Assembly: GCA_037951105.1 (NCBI GenBank)
Contig: JBAMJV010001820.1
Span: 1 to 64,000 of the forward strand
DNA from: Echinarachnius parma
Taxonomy: Eukaryota > Echinodermata > Echinoidea > Clypeasteroida > Echinarachniidae
Reading direction: 5' to 3'
Length of the DNA stretch: 64,000 nucleotides
This document shows positions 47,701-59,500 of this stretch, piece after piece. Both the position numbers and the translations under genes were made by a program. How positions within the stretch are numbered: position 1 is the stretch's first letter; each line of letters begins with the position of its first letter. Under the pieces are notes generated by a model, which was not told the DNA's origin, made no database searches, and saw nothing but the letters and a program-made list of their open reading frames with translations.

Positions 47701-50087
47701 GATTCCCAGCACAGTTTTGTCATGTAGTAGAAAATGTTTTTTCCCCTACAATAACAACCCAAAGTTGGGGGTGCGGTTAATACACAGGTGCGAATCGTGC
47801 GATTTATACCAGCAATTAATGCAATTGTGACATCATCATTATTTGATACCATACTGTAATAATTTGTAAAATGTTACAAACTCCCTCACTCATTAATACA
47901 TTTTGAACACGCAGTACATGAATACGTATTCATCGGTCTTAAAACATATTCTACTAGGCAGCAGATGTATACATGTAATTGGCAAGTTTGATCTTCCGAT
48001 CTGCCGTGCAGTGATCTTGAAAGTTGAAGATCTTATTATAATTTGTAGATTTCTGATTTGGTGTCAGAATTAAATTCAAATTATATTTTGACTTGTTCTC
48101 ATTCTCCTATTAACTTTCTCTTCTCAATTGATTTGTTTTTTTACTTTTCTACACTTTGAACTTAAAACAAGTACAGTAAAAGGTGTGTATACACAGTTTC
48201 CCTCTAAACCAAAGTCCAAGTTTTTATCGGACCAGGGCCCCATTTCATAAAACATTTCCAATTATTGTAACTGCTATGACAACAGCAGTTTAGCTGTTGC
48301 CATGGTAGTCACAATAATTGGACACTTACAACAGTTGGAACAGTTTTATGAAACGGGGCCCAGTCCTGAAGGCTGAAAGGACCCGAATTATATAGAATGG
48401 GCACATGTATATTCACATTCTTTGCCGACTCTCCTTGGCTTCATCACATTGTGATTATCAGATCTTCTTCAATATTTCTCCTCCTCCACGAACCTAGATC
48501 GACAAATGTATCGTTTTCATGGCCTCTTTTAGTTTTACATTTAAATTGCATTAGAACTCCTCCTCCACAAACCTAGATCGACAAATGTATCGTTTTCATG
48601 GCCTCTTTTAGTATACATTTAAATTGCAATTAGTACTCCTTCTCCACAAACCTAGATCGACAAATGTATCGTTTTCATGGCCTCTTTTAGTTTTACATTT
48701 CAATTGCATTAGAACTCCTCCTCCACAAACCTAGATCGACAAATGTATCGTTTTCATGGCCTCTTTTAGTTTAACATTTAATTGCAATTTTCTGTCGGCC
48801 CTTCTAAGAAGGCCAGGGCCGACAGTAAGAGATTGCAATTAAAACGATAGATTTGTCGATCTACCACGAACCATGTCCTCTTTTCATTCGCAATTCTCTT
48901 CTCATCTTCCACATTTTCCTTTTCCAGCTTAAATCAATCCTCTTCAAACTTCATTTTAGACTAGAGTTCTCACCACTCTTTCCTTTCTTATTCATCTCTA
49001 TGTCATTGCCTTACTAACTGTAACAGTGACTGATCTGGATAACTCTACAGAGCGCCAGCGCTTGCAATTTTGTGTGCACGATATTTTCGTGAAATAATAT
49101 ATATGATACGATAATTAACCATCTACTCCTTCACAAATATGTGATTTAACCTGCCGCTAGATGAAAATGTTGATTTGTAGCTCATTTCCCATGTAAAATC
49201 CATGATTTAGGCACCAGCTCGACCTCTGTCCATGTCATAGCGAGACTTTGAACAGGTTTTCAACGAAAGCTTTGATCGCGCTTTGGTCTCCATTCAAGTT
49301 GTCTGATTCCAATTAAACGGCAGATCTGACACGTTAGTGGTTTTTCCCGTACCACTAAACGCGTCAGATCTGCCGTTTAATTGCAATTTGGGGGGTTTCT
49401 GTAGGTGGTTGTAGAGCGCCAGCGCAAGCGCTGGCGCTCTGTAGAGTTATGATCTGGACTGCTCCAAGTAACAGTCTTTCTCCCCACCTCTCCACATTCT
49501 TCGCCTTCTTCCCCAGTCTTACTCTTACTTACTGTACTCAGTCAGACTTCGTCAGATAGTCATCATAACTCTCTCTCAATTTCCTTGTTTTTCTTTTTCT
49601 TTATAAATAGAGAATTAGTTCTTAAGCTCTGCTTGAATTGACGATATTGTATAATTTACAAATGAACATGATCACATTCACAATCAACAATACACACTAT
49701 TTAAAACTAAATACATGTAAATAAATTGTCATTGTTTACAATTACACTTCAGTAGTCTTTAGACTTTGTCTTACTCTTTATTCAGACAGTTTAGTCTTTA
49801 GACTTAGTCTTTAGACTTAGTCTATTTAGACTTTAGTCTTTAAGTTTAACTTTTTAAGTTAACTTATAAGTTATAGTTATACTTTTATACTTTATAGAAT
49901 ATAGTATATATTAATTATAGAATATAGTATACTTTTGTTTCGAAAAAAAGAAAATCACCTGTCTCACTGCATCTTTGGGATTGCTGATGAGTGATGCTCT
50001 GCTGTCTAGCGACCCATTCGACATGCCGAGTTTGGACTTGGTCGAACCAACATCCGACCGACTTCCGTAATAATTAGGATTACTCAT
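40570..50087 (-). CDS. SAM-domain adaptor, SAMD10/SAMD12/Aveugle (HYP) family
   Basis: Small adaptor. Drosophila Aveugle/HYP links CNK and KSR through its SAM domain in RAF activation; vertebrate relatives are SAMD10 and SAMD12. Four coding exons: 50087-49959, 41990-41864, 41365-41299 and 40663-40570, with junction phases 0, 1 and 2, making exactly 138 codons plus TAA. Residues 1-43 are a polar Ser/Asn-rich head (MSNPNYYGSRSDV). The SAM domain spans about 52-122, with VYLWTPCEVRHWL, HDISGRALVRLDEMKLERMG and LREHILRLRIKHE; the HDI-x-GRAL and KLERMG blocks are diagnostic. The protein ends 16 residues after the domain, shorter than human SAMD12. The intron after exon 2 starts with GCAAGT, a GC-AG intron. 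The gene is complete and on the same strand as CC2D1, which starts 7.2 kb further along. Confidence 0.93.
41096..41300 (-). repeat. Tandem duplication of the SAM-gene intron start including its splice donor
   Basis: Two ~100-bp copies (about 41096-41183 and 41203-41300), both containing TAGATTAGCTAAACTTCTA and TTATCTTCTTAGTTCTTACC. The right copy includes the real donor of exon 3; the left copy carries a duplicate GTAAGAACTAAG inside the intron. Confidence 0.8.
41461..41840. repeat. ATC/CAC triplet low-complexity tract
   Basis: Imperfect (ATC)n with CAC interruptions filling most of the SAM-gene intron between exons 3 and 2. All His-, Ser-, Met- or Asp-rich open frames here are composition artefacts. 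Confidence 0.9.
43588..44876. mobile_element. Composite repeat with GCTCACCTGAG inverted ends
   Basis: Left ACAAGAGCCCC and GCTCACCTGAG, right CTCAGGTGAGC then TAAAAA. The interior has about 2.7 tandem units of 325 bp (marker CTGTCATACTTCTGGATCTT at 43898, 44223 and 44547), then a CGGACGACG minisatellite (44752-44826). This layout recurs in many marine invertebrate genomes. No transposase; the open frames crossing the units are not convincing genes. Confidence 0.75.
45944..46858. mobile_element. MITE family b, copy 4, with an internal insertion
   Basis: Starts TTAAAGGGAACCACCACCCA, ends CGTGGTGGTCCCCTAAA. About 580 bp near 46105-46685, containing three G runs, are foreign to the family. The left end abuts a family-c terminus (ACTACACCTTTAAAGGG), the same junction type as at 35728. 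Confidence 0.75.
48479..48862. repeat. Four ~80-bp tandem units followed by a palindrome
   Basis: Units carry CTAGATCGACAAATGTATCG and ATGGCCTCTTTTAGTTT (near 48490, 48570, 48648, 48727). A hairpin follows (CTGTCGGCCCT ... AGGGCCGACAG, 48793-48828), then an inverse piece of the unit (ACGATAGATTTGTCGATCTA). Probably an element that duplicated internally. Confidence 0.85.
49040..49449. mobile_element. MULE-like MITE with 9-bp target duplication
   Basis: 410 bp with a perfect 26-bp terminal inverted repeat beginning TAACTCTACAGAGCGCC. Direct flanks TGATCTGGA at 49031-49039 and 49450-49458. The interior contains a 31-bp-arm hairpin (AACGGCAGATCTGAC ... GTCAGATCTGCCGTT, about 49313-49385). A 9-bp duplication fits Mutator-like elements. 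No transposase. Confidence 0.88.
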
Positions 50088-50570
50088 TTTTCAGAATAAT
50101 TTGACGAGTTCTAAATTCCCGCTGCTCGGCAGCGATACTCTGACCCTTCCACCGGCCGGCCCAGCCCGGGCAGAATCCGCGCGATGACTGGTAGTAGGCC
50201 TCCTCCTCCAGCGGCTCTCGGTAGCGAAGATGTATCAATTTGGGGAAGGCAATTTAATGAATTTTGGTAGACTTTGATGCTTGCGACGGAGATTACATGG
50301 TTCTACACCTATGACGGATGATTGAGTCAACTACTCGTCGTATTTGTTCAACTTTACTCGGCGTTCAGCGTCTTTTAAAAGCTTGTTGACATTTAATAAA
50401 TATTTTTATATGCATATTTTCCGTAACAGTGCATGCATGCAGTGCAGCTTGCGCGCGTGCATATATATATCTATGGCATAATTGCGCGACGGCGCGCGCC
50501 CGAGCGCGCGCCCGGCCGCGCCATCAATCGCGTAATGCGTACGCGCGCTTGCGCTTGATACGGAAATTAG
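50088..50570 (-). promoter_or_regulatory. Putative CpG-rich upstream region of the SAM-domain gene
   Basis: Directly upstream of the SAMD start codon, GC and CpG content rise sharply against the AT-rich surroundings (CCGGCCGGCCCAGCCCGGGC near 50155; alternating GC around 50490-50545). This suggests an unmethylated promoter-like segment, but no TATA box or transcript start was identified. The purine-pyrimidine alternation near 50490-50520 is also Z-DNA-prone. Confidence 0.35.
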
Positions 50571-50789
50571 GGGAACCGCGGCACCCATTACAAATTCTAA
50601 TCAAAGGACCGGGGTGCTTGCTTCGGATGGTTTAGGGTTGTTTTTTGTGTGTGTGTTTTTTTTTGCTTTCATTCACAAATAAATTAATGTTTACGCCATA
50701 ATCTATACTTAATCGTATGCATGTATTATCACTCAAATCAGACCTACATGTAACCATGCGCCTGGGAAGCGGGGGTGCTGGGGGTGCTG

Positions 50790-51481
50790 CAGCCCCGGGG
50801 GGGGGGGGGGGGGGGGGGGTCTGTCCTCATAGAAAGGGGGGTATCATGCGTGACCAAGGACTTGCCAAAAGCACCCTAAACAAGTATTTGCGTGGTGCAA
50901 AAAATACACCCTATACCTAAGTAAGTATGATTATCGGTAATTTGATACCCTAAGCAAGTAATCAATTTTGTGTAAACCTCTAAGCAAGTTATAACTATTG
51001 TTGATACCCTAAGCAAGCAATCGATTTTGTGTAAACCCCATAGCAATTGTTATAACTATTTTTGATACCCTAAGCAAGTAATACTATTTTGCTTTCCTTG
51101 CATGAGGCCCTTGATCAAGCACAATGTAAATAAGTTGTCGGTTTTTCCAACATAATGAGCACGATCCAGGAGCACGATAATTATTGTAACAGCGAATAGC
51201 GAACGTGACATGTGCGATGTTTTGGACCGGGATTTTGTGGCCAGAACGGTGACTAAAACTTGTTCTAGTGTTGAATGAACCCTATAGCAAGTAAGCTGAA
51301 TTTTTGAGACCTTAAATGCGTAACTCATCAGCCTAAAAAAAATACTCTTTTTCCTGATTTTGGGTGATTTTGAGACCCTATTCAAGATACTCGAGTAACT
51401 CGAGTAAAACCACCCTTTTTACTCGAATTCTTGGTCACGCATGATACCCCCTTTTCTATGAGGACAGACCCCCCGGGGCTG
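50790..51481. mobile_element. Inverted-end element bounded by poly-G/C
   Basis: CAGCCCCGGGG plus a G run, then TCTGTCCTCATAGAAAGGGG and TATCATGCGTGACCAAG; the right end inverts all of this. The interior has three ~65-bp repeats with ACCCTAAGCAAGTAAT. 692 bp, no transposase. Confidence 0.8.
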
Positions 51482-52174
51482 TGCACAGCACCCCCGGAAA
51501 TTTTTCAGGGGGTGCGCAGCACCCCCTGCAATTTAAAAAAAAAATGTTATAATGTATATCATTATGCTTCGTTTACGAAATTGTCACACAGCCGACAGCC
51601 ACAAATGACGCTTTTTTTTTTACTTTGGGATAATTTGGATATATGCAAATTATGATTAGACGATATTGGGCAGGAAGGTCAGCTTGCTACAACTTCTGTA
51701 AACTATTTAATCTTCACAAAGATCAATCACTCAGACGAACATATCAGCACCAGACGGGAAAATGCACCTTGACATAATCAGTGGCGGATCTACGGGGGGG
51801 GGGGGGGGGGTTAGGGGGTTTAAATCCCCCCCCCCCCCCCCCCTGCCAAGTGAAAATGTATCACTGAAAAAAGTGAACAAAAATCACTTACGGGGGTTCA
51901 AAATAGCAAAAAAATTCGCCGCTTCGCGGCCATAACTGAAAAAAGTGAACAAAAATCACTTACGGGGGTTCAAAATAGCAACAACAACAAAATCGCCGCT
52001 TCGCGGCTATCACTAACAAAAGTGAACAAAAATCACCGGGGGTTCAAAATATTTTAACCAAAAAAATATATATATCTCAGCACCCCCGGTGAAAAATCCT
52101 TCCCAGGCCTTTGCATGTAACCATGCATTGTTCTGACATTGTTCTGGCATATACGCCTCTGACTAGATCTAATA

Positions 52175-52724
52175 CAGGGTGGCCCAGAAATAACGGAACG
52201 GGGCACTTCCCAAAATAAAGTAACAAAATGAACATGTCCATTGGATAGGGTGTCCTTTCCAATGAACAACGATACCAAGAAAAGGAATTTTGGACGTGTA
52301 GTTTTTGTTTTAGGGCGCTTTGAGTGAGACCATGTCAGGTTCCTATTTTTGTCAATTTTTACCAAGTCAGTGCCTGATAAATGAGACTTATTGCCCTACA
52401 TACCATTGGACATGCGAGTATTCCGCGCGCCATTGTTAGTGTGCATTCAGCTGTGTGCCGAGCGGTGCCGAGATAATGGGAATAATTGGTCAATAGTATG
52501 ACGGGCAGTAAGTCTCATTTATCAGACACTGACTTGGTAAAAATTGACAAAAATAGGAACCTGACATGGTCTCACTCAAAGCGCCCTAGAACAAAAACTA
52601 CACGTCCAAAATTACTTTTCTTGGTATCGTTGTTCACTGGAAAGGACACCCTATCCGCTGGACATGTTCATTTTGTTACTTTATTTTGGGAAGTGCCCCG
52701 TTCCGTTATTTCTGGGCCACCCTG
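52175..52724. mobile_element. TA-flanked foldback element, ~200-bp arms
   Basis: Ends CAGGGTGGCCCAGAAATAAC and GTTATTTCTGGGCCACCCTG with TA outside each (52173-52174, 52725-52726). The arms run about 210 bp and are ~95% matched, around a 110-bp unique spacer. TA target and CAGGGTG ends fit a Tc1/mariner-derived non-autonomous element. Confidence 0.88.
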
Positions 52725-55034
52725 TATAGGTTTTCCCGGCCAAATTCGTCAAAATAGCAGGCATATTCATTATTTATGTCATTCAAGTTCGCGTGATTTT
52801 TGTAAACCTGCTGTTTACACTGTTCAATTTTAAACTCCAGAACATTCATCTTCGTCAAATTGCATTCAGTTTACAACGACAACGTATTCAAATTGGTCAG
52901 AATGTCAAACAATTTGGCAATAAACATCCGTCATTCAAATTCGTGCCAGTTTGCTTGACCTTATAGATTTCGGACCGATTTGGGTTTTCTATTTCGTTTT
53001 CAGGCGTGCTTATTTGCACATCTAGCATTCAAATAAGAACGATCAGAACAATCATACAGTATGACGCATTATGAAGGCGGAGGGGGGGGGGGGGGGGGGG
53101 GCAATTTACTTCCCTATTTCCCATTATTCCATCACTCCCCAACCACCACCCCCACCCAAGGTAGGTTTTTTTGTGGTCATATTTGTCTTTATTCTTTTTT
53201 TAAAGACTTATTTTAATCTTTGTTTTCAGATTTTCACATTTAACTGACAATTGTTATGTTATGTTAAGTCATAGTCTTGTTTCATGTTTTCATTTTATTT
53301 CCATTTCTCACACAGTGCTTGGGTCATTTGTTAATCTATATTGTCTTTATTATTATTATTTTTTAAAGAGTTATTTAAATCTTTCTTTTCAGATACACAC
53401 TGCTAATTAAGTTAAATGGCATTAGGCCTATTCCTATAAAGCTACACTCTCATTTGTACGAACGAGCGAGTAGCTTTATCATGTTTATAGGAAAACAATA
53501 CAACTAAAGAAATTAATGAAAAGGATTGCACACATTTCCAAGATGTTAGCCCGTAGACGAAATAGAATGTATAAACGCCTACATTATCTTTGAGGACGAA
53601 ATCGAATGCTCTTCACCCGCTTTTTTAAGTTGAATGGTGTTATTTCAATTCGGTTTGACAACAGTTGGCAATCGCACAGTCCAAAAATCAAATTGAATGA
53701 AATTATTTGCTAATTGAAATACGATCTTGATCTTCATTCAATTTCGTTCTAAATTGCGTGCTGTTAATGACCATTTGAGTGCTATTTTGACGAAATTGGC
53801 CGGGATTATACTACTCGTCTCACAAGATTTTAGCAATCATTTGTCTCCAGCTCCATTTCGAAAGAGTTCAGGGATGGGATAGTTGAGTTTTAAAATAGAG
53901 GGCGCTAAACAAAATATGTTTTTTGTGAGATAAATTATTACCTACTGTCGAAATAAGATAGAGATAGATAAGATAAGATACAAATAAATTTTATTTTATT
54001 TTATATTATAAAGAAATATGTCATCCACTGGCAAATGGAAAAGAAGGCAATTATATTATTATAACGATAATGAACTTCATTACAATTACAATGAAATTAT
54101 AATCAAATTTCTCATGTATCTGTTATATTTTACGATATATATATCAAATCATAATTATTAAGCATATAATAGGGAGGGTAGCTCGACTTGCTCGTTTTTT
54201 GTAGAGATATCGGTATTATGAAGTACATGCATGTATAATTATATTAATTTAGTTGAAAACTTATTACAAGCTCGTTTTTAAAAGAATGTAGGCTATACCC
54301 CAGAAAATGAGATAATGCTGTGATATACAGTATACAAATATTTCTGCGCTATATATCAACTGGAATCTTTCTTTGCATTATGACTACTTAAAGGTCCTAT
54401 AATGCAAATATAATATGTTGAATTCTATTTATCTGCATTGCGTTTACATCAATAATTTGTTAACTGTTTTACCTAAATATGTTTTCTTATTTTAAAAGAT
54501 TGTTTGCACTATTGTTTCATCTTACTATTAGCCCCATCTCTTTAAAAAAAAAACTATCCAGAGTAAAATTCTGCATGTGACCTCACCTGTCAATCACAAC
54601 TCAGTTACTTATCAGATGAACAATGTACTTTGGACAGGCTGACGACTGCTCACAATAGTATCTGTTGTTGTTGTTTAGTTTGGTGGCAATCAGTCAAATC
54701 TGACTATTGTTGCCAATTGCTTTTCTATTGATTTCATTTTCACATATTTTAAAAGTATTATACAATTTTATATATCATCAACAAATTATGTATATGGCAC
54801 CGCTAAACATATTGCGATATTTCATTTTTTTTCTTTTCTCCTACCTTATTATGAATATTACTTTTATATACCAAAATATAACAATTTTCCTTATTTCAAT
54901 AACAAAATATGCATTTTTTGTTTCCTACTTCTTAATAAAGTAATTCTTAAACAAATTAGTGCAAACATTTAGTGGGCTTATTTTGTGCATGTTAGTGCAA
55001 ATACATAATACATGGTATACCTTTGTCTTCTGAG

Positions 55035-55230
55035 ATAATCATAATACAATACAAAATAAACAAAACTCACTCCTACTACATGTATGTCTGGTGCCTGCTC
55101 TCACATTGGGACTCCCGCCACTGATGTGTAGCTTGGCATCAACATAATATATACATACTCGACAATATTGTATGATATTAACTGAATTATACAAACAAAA
55201 CAAAAAAAACAAAAAAAACATGTAGCGACA
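55035..55230 (-). repeat. Second copy of the LINE 3' UTR segment
   Basis: About 88% identical by eye to 56225-56400, sharing TGATGTGTAGCTTGGCATCA and GTCTGGTGCCTGCTCTCACA. Either a second, fully truncated LINE tail or the distal part of one 3' UTR that encloses the hairpin array. Confidence 0.75.
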
Positions 55231-55325
55231 TAACTTTGTCTTCTTTTTTCCACTTCACTTACAAACTGAAATAATCATCATACAATACATATTTATATAT
55301 GATTGCTTTTATATATTAGTGTATG

Positions 55326-56075
55326 GCCTGTATAAAGAGGCACTACTGCACCCGCAGCTTGTACCTCTATCATACAGGCTCATATAGTTATGCATTTTAT
55401 TGACTTATGCATTTAATATTCTTATACAAATACAAGGGTACTAATACCACTAAAAAATAGTGTTTTTCTATCTATCTTGGCCTGTACAAAGAAGCTCTAT
55501 CATACAGGCCTATTTAATTATACATTTTATTAACTTATGCATTTATTTTTCTTTATATAAAAACAAAAATACTAATACCAAAATAAATAGTATGTTTCTA
55601 TCCGACTTCTAAAGGCTTGTATGGTAAAACACTGCTGCCCCGCAGTTTGTGCTCATATCATACTCCCCTTTCAATTAATACATGTACATACGTTTACATA
55701 ACAACACCCTTTATACTACTTTATATATAATTACTTTTATATATTAATGTATGGCCTGTATAAAGAGGCACTACTGCACCCGCAGCTAGTACCTCTATCA
55801 TACAGGCTCATATAGTTATGCATTTTATGGACTTATGCATTTTTATAATCTTTTTATGCCCTGTATGGCCTGCATAAAGAGGCACTACTGCACCCGCAGC
55901 TTGTGCCTCTGTCTTGCAGGCTCATAAAGTTATGCATTTTATTGGCTTATACATTTAATATTCTTATACAAAACAAGGGAAATGATACCAACAAAAATAG
56001 TGTGTTTCTATCTATCTTGATCTGTACAAAGAAGCACTACTGCACCCGCAGCTTGTGCCTCTATCATACAGGCCT
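55326..56075 (-). repeat. Array of six hairpin-forming units downstream of the LINE
   Basis: Units at 55326-55379, 55479-55511 (loop deleted), 55612-55665 (degenerate), 55753-55807, 55866-55922 and 56019-56073, joined by AT-rich linkers with TTATGCATTT. Each intact unit has outer arms GCCTGTAT/ATACAGGC, inner arms GAGGCAC/GTGCCTC and a tip CTGCACCCGCAG. Confidence 0.88.
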
Positions 56076-56145
56076 ATTTAATTATACATTTATGCATTTA
56101 TGCATTTATGACTTATGCATTTAATTTTCTTAATAATAAAAAAAA

Positions 56146-56193
<48 letters not shown>

Positions 56194-56204
56194 AATACCA
56201 ATAT

Positions 56205-56549
56205 AAACAGTGTGTTTACAATACAAAATACAATACAAAATAAACAAAACTCTCTCTTACTATGTCTGGTGCCTGCTCTCACAACGGGACTCCCGCCACT
56301 GATGTGTAGCTTGGCATCAACATATATACATACTAGACAATATTGTATGATATTAACTAAATTATAAATAAACAAGAGACCAACAAAACATGTAGCAACA
56401 CAACAATCAAAGTGATACAATAATCACGCCTACTCATACAAAACTCAACACTGTATCATTAGTTTAATTAAATTATAACGACAAGTCCATCAAAACTTTA
56501 CAAAACTCACTCCTACTATTTATGATCCATATATATACATAACATGTAT
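56205..56549 (-). mobile_element. 3' UTR of the RT-RNase H element
   Basis: Follows the stop codon on the minus strand. Contains GATGCCAAGCTACACATCAG and GGCGGGAGTCCCG, and runs into (ATT)n at 56153-56191. About 190 bp of it are repeated at 55035-55230, on the far side of the hairpin array. Confidence 0.7.
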
Positions 56550-59500
56550 TCAAAAGCCTACAAAACGAGCCGTCCTGTTTACAAATCGCACAAGTGCTCT
56601 TTGGGTAGTAATATCACCACTTTTTAATAATTCCTTTATATCTTCTCCTTCATTTATACCCGTTTCAATTATGAGCATAGCTCTTTCTATCATATATTGT
56701 GGGCATACTACTAAAAAGTGATGTACAGTTTCCATTACCTGACATCTCTCACAAAAACCATTCTCATGAAAGCCCAGTCTATACGAGTCATAATTCAAAC
56801 CTATTACTCCTAATCGTAAACGTCTTATTATTTTCTCTTCCTTCCTAGGAAGGGAAGTTCTAAATTTAGTGGGAAGACGAGGTAATACATGTTTCAATAA
56901 TGCATGTGATGTTGACCATTTCTCCTGCCACACTTTGAGCATATTATTACTCAATTCATGTTTTGCTTCTTCCAAAGTTTTCTTACTAAATATCTTTATA
57001 GGGCCATTAATACCAGATTTTGCGCACTTATCTGCCATCTCATTTCCTTGGATGCCGCAGTGGGCAGGAATCCATTCAAAAGCAATATTACAATTCTTAT
57101 ACTTTAAGTGGGTTAGAAGCATCAAAATTTCTTTAACCATATTATCATCTTTTGTATTGCGTATTGCTAAGAGACCACTCAAAGAATCACTCAATATTAC
57201 AACACCAACATGCAAGTTATCTAATTGGTCCACCCATGTTAGAGCTAATATAATTGCGGCTAATTCTGCTTTGAACGATGATGAAGAGTATGAGAGGCGT
57301 TTACTTTCTTTATATGAGAAGGCTGGAACCCAAAAGGCTGCTGATGAAGTGACCTGTCCAGGGACGTGCGAATCGTCTGTGAATATATGGAGTTCAGAAT
57401 GCCATTTAGTTTGTATTACTTCTTTACTACATTGTAACATATAGTGTGGATTATCATTTCTATTTATATATTGTTTTAATTCTAATGAAATGTTTGGGAC
57501 GGCAAGTGTCCATGGTGGTACATGGTGAACAGAAAGGGATTCCATGTCCTCTATCTTTATTTCCAAAGTTCTATATCCAAAAGGTTTATTACAGGTCTTC
57601 GCTTGTAAGTACTCAAACTGCCAACAGGGTTGAATATGTAGTAATAAAGGGTGAAACTTTATTCTACTTATTGAACATTTAAATTTATCTACTAACATTT
57701 GCCTTCTCAAATCAAGTGGTGCTTCTCCTGTTTCTGCTTGAAGTGCGTCTAAAGGCGTGAGGGGGAGGGCTCCCATACAAATCCTTAACGATTGATATTG
57801 AATAGTATTCAATCCTTTCTTAACACTCTCGGAGGCGCTATCGTATGCCTCACACCCATAGTCCAATAATGATCTAATATATGCACGGTATACCATCAAC
57901 AAAGACTTTGAGGAACTGCCCCATTTTGTCCCTGAAAGACATCTCAATATATTTATTTTATTTTTGCATCTCTTTATAACATTTTCTACATGAGCATGCC
58001 ATGTAAGTTTACTATCAAACAATATACCAAGAAATTTATGATTCAATTTAAATACTAAATCTACCCCATTCACCTGAATAACAGGGAACTTAGGGCTAAC
58101 ATTCTTAGTAAAGAGTAGTGGGGTAGTTTTCAACAAGGAAAGGGATAAACCCCATTTCTTAAACCACACATTAAGATAATTTAAATACTCTTGAACTTTT
58201 TTTGCCATAAACTTAACGTTGTTGCCTGCAATCCAAATTACAATATCGTCAGCATACATCAAAATCCCCACATGTGGGTTCACAGGTATATCTGACATCA
58301 TAATATTAAATAAAAGGGGGCTTAGGATACTTCCCTGTGGAAGTCCCTTACGTAACTTCTTTGTTTCTGAACATTGATTATTTATACGAACTTGATACGA
58401 CCGGTCTGTAAGGTAATTGTGCAAAAACACTAACATTCTATCTTTTATTCCTCTTTCCTCTAGCTTACAAAGAAGGCCCTTAATGTTAAGCGTATCGTAC
58501 GCCTTTTCCAAGTCCAGAAAGACTGTCATAACTTGACTTTTATTATTGATATTCTTTTGAATTATGTTTTCTAAAAACACAACATTATCCATAGCACTTC
58601 TTCCTTTTCTAAAGCCCAATTGAAAAGGAGGTAGAATCTCATGTTTTTCTACAAACCAATTCAATCTTTCTTTTACCATTCTTTCCATAATTTTAATAAA
58701 ACATGGTAATAATGATATAGGTCTATAAGAATTCACATTGTGAGGATCTTTATCAGCTTTCAAGATTGGAATAAAAAGCGCATGTTTACAGGCCTTTGGA
58801 ACAACTCCTGATTTCCAAATTATATTAAACAACTTTAACAACATGTCTTTCCCTACAGGAGGGAGATTATTATACACTTCATAGGGAACCTTATCATGAC
58901 CCGGTGTGGATTTGTTATTAATATCTAAAGATTTCTCTAATTCTTCTATACTAAAAGGTTCATTTATAACCATATCCAAAGCTTCATCTTTCATAGTATC
59001 TATATCAAACACAATGGCATCACCTCCGTTACCATTATCCATTTGAGCCCCATTTTCATAATAAAACTTCGAGAGTGCATCAGCCTTTTCTTTGTCCTCA
59101 AAGAGTTCTTTCTCATTCATTTTCAAAGTGGGAAACTTTTTATTGTTCACACTTTGACGATTCATTCGTTTTATACATTTCCAAATCAAAGTTTCATTAG
59201 TGTAACGATTTATTTTTGAACAAAACTGTTTCCAATAAGTTTGTTCGGCTAAACGAATGGTTTTTTGGGTTTCTGCTTTTGCAGTCTGAAAATTTAAAAG
59301 ATTCATTACTGATATGCATCTCGAGAGTTTATTTTTTGCTTTATTTCTTTCTTTTATTTTGAAAGAGCACTCATTAGTCCACCAAGGGATAGGATCATGT
59401 TTATGATCTTTCTTGCGTGGTGGAGATATTTCTTTAAGAACTTTCAATATACCCTTCATAAAATTATCATAAAATATTTGAACATAAAATATTATCACAT

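Larger units (their letters stand above)
41991..49958. other. SAM-gene intron 1 (8.0 kb)
   Basis: No exon found. 41991-42990 is AT-rich and unassigned; 42995-43560 is GGCCC-type dispersed repeat; 43588-44876 the composite repeat; 45000-45900 unassigned with a family-c end at 45915; 45944-46858 a split family-b MITE; 47115-48180 poly-G repeat and AT-rich DNA; 48236-48362 a foldback (GTTGCCATGGTAGTCACAAT); then tandem units, hairpins and the MULE-like element; and 49744-49936 an imperfect TTAGACTTAGTCTT repeat. Confidence 0.7.
50571..55030. other. Upstream of the SAM gene: repeats and AT-rich DNA
   Basis: No gene recognised. Contains the inverted-end element 50790-51481, a G/C-run mini-element (51779-51846), about three ~80-bp units with GCCGCTTCGCGGC cores (51878-52060), the foldback at 52175 and a family-c fragment (53878-53960). 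52725-53870 and 53960-55030 look AT-rich and unassigned. Confidence 0.65.

Noticed and set aside
52054-52833. Two similar open frames (about 103 and 115 codons)
   Set aside because: They are the two inverted arms of one foldback element read from opposite ends.
56869-57444. 191-codon plus-strand frame
   Set aside because: Antisense shadow of the RNase H part of the LINE.
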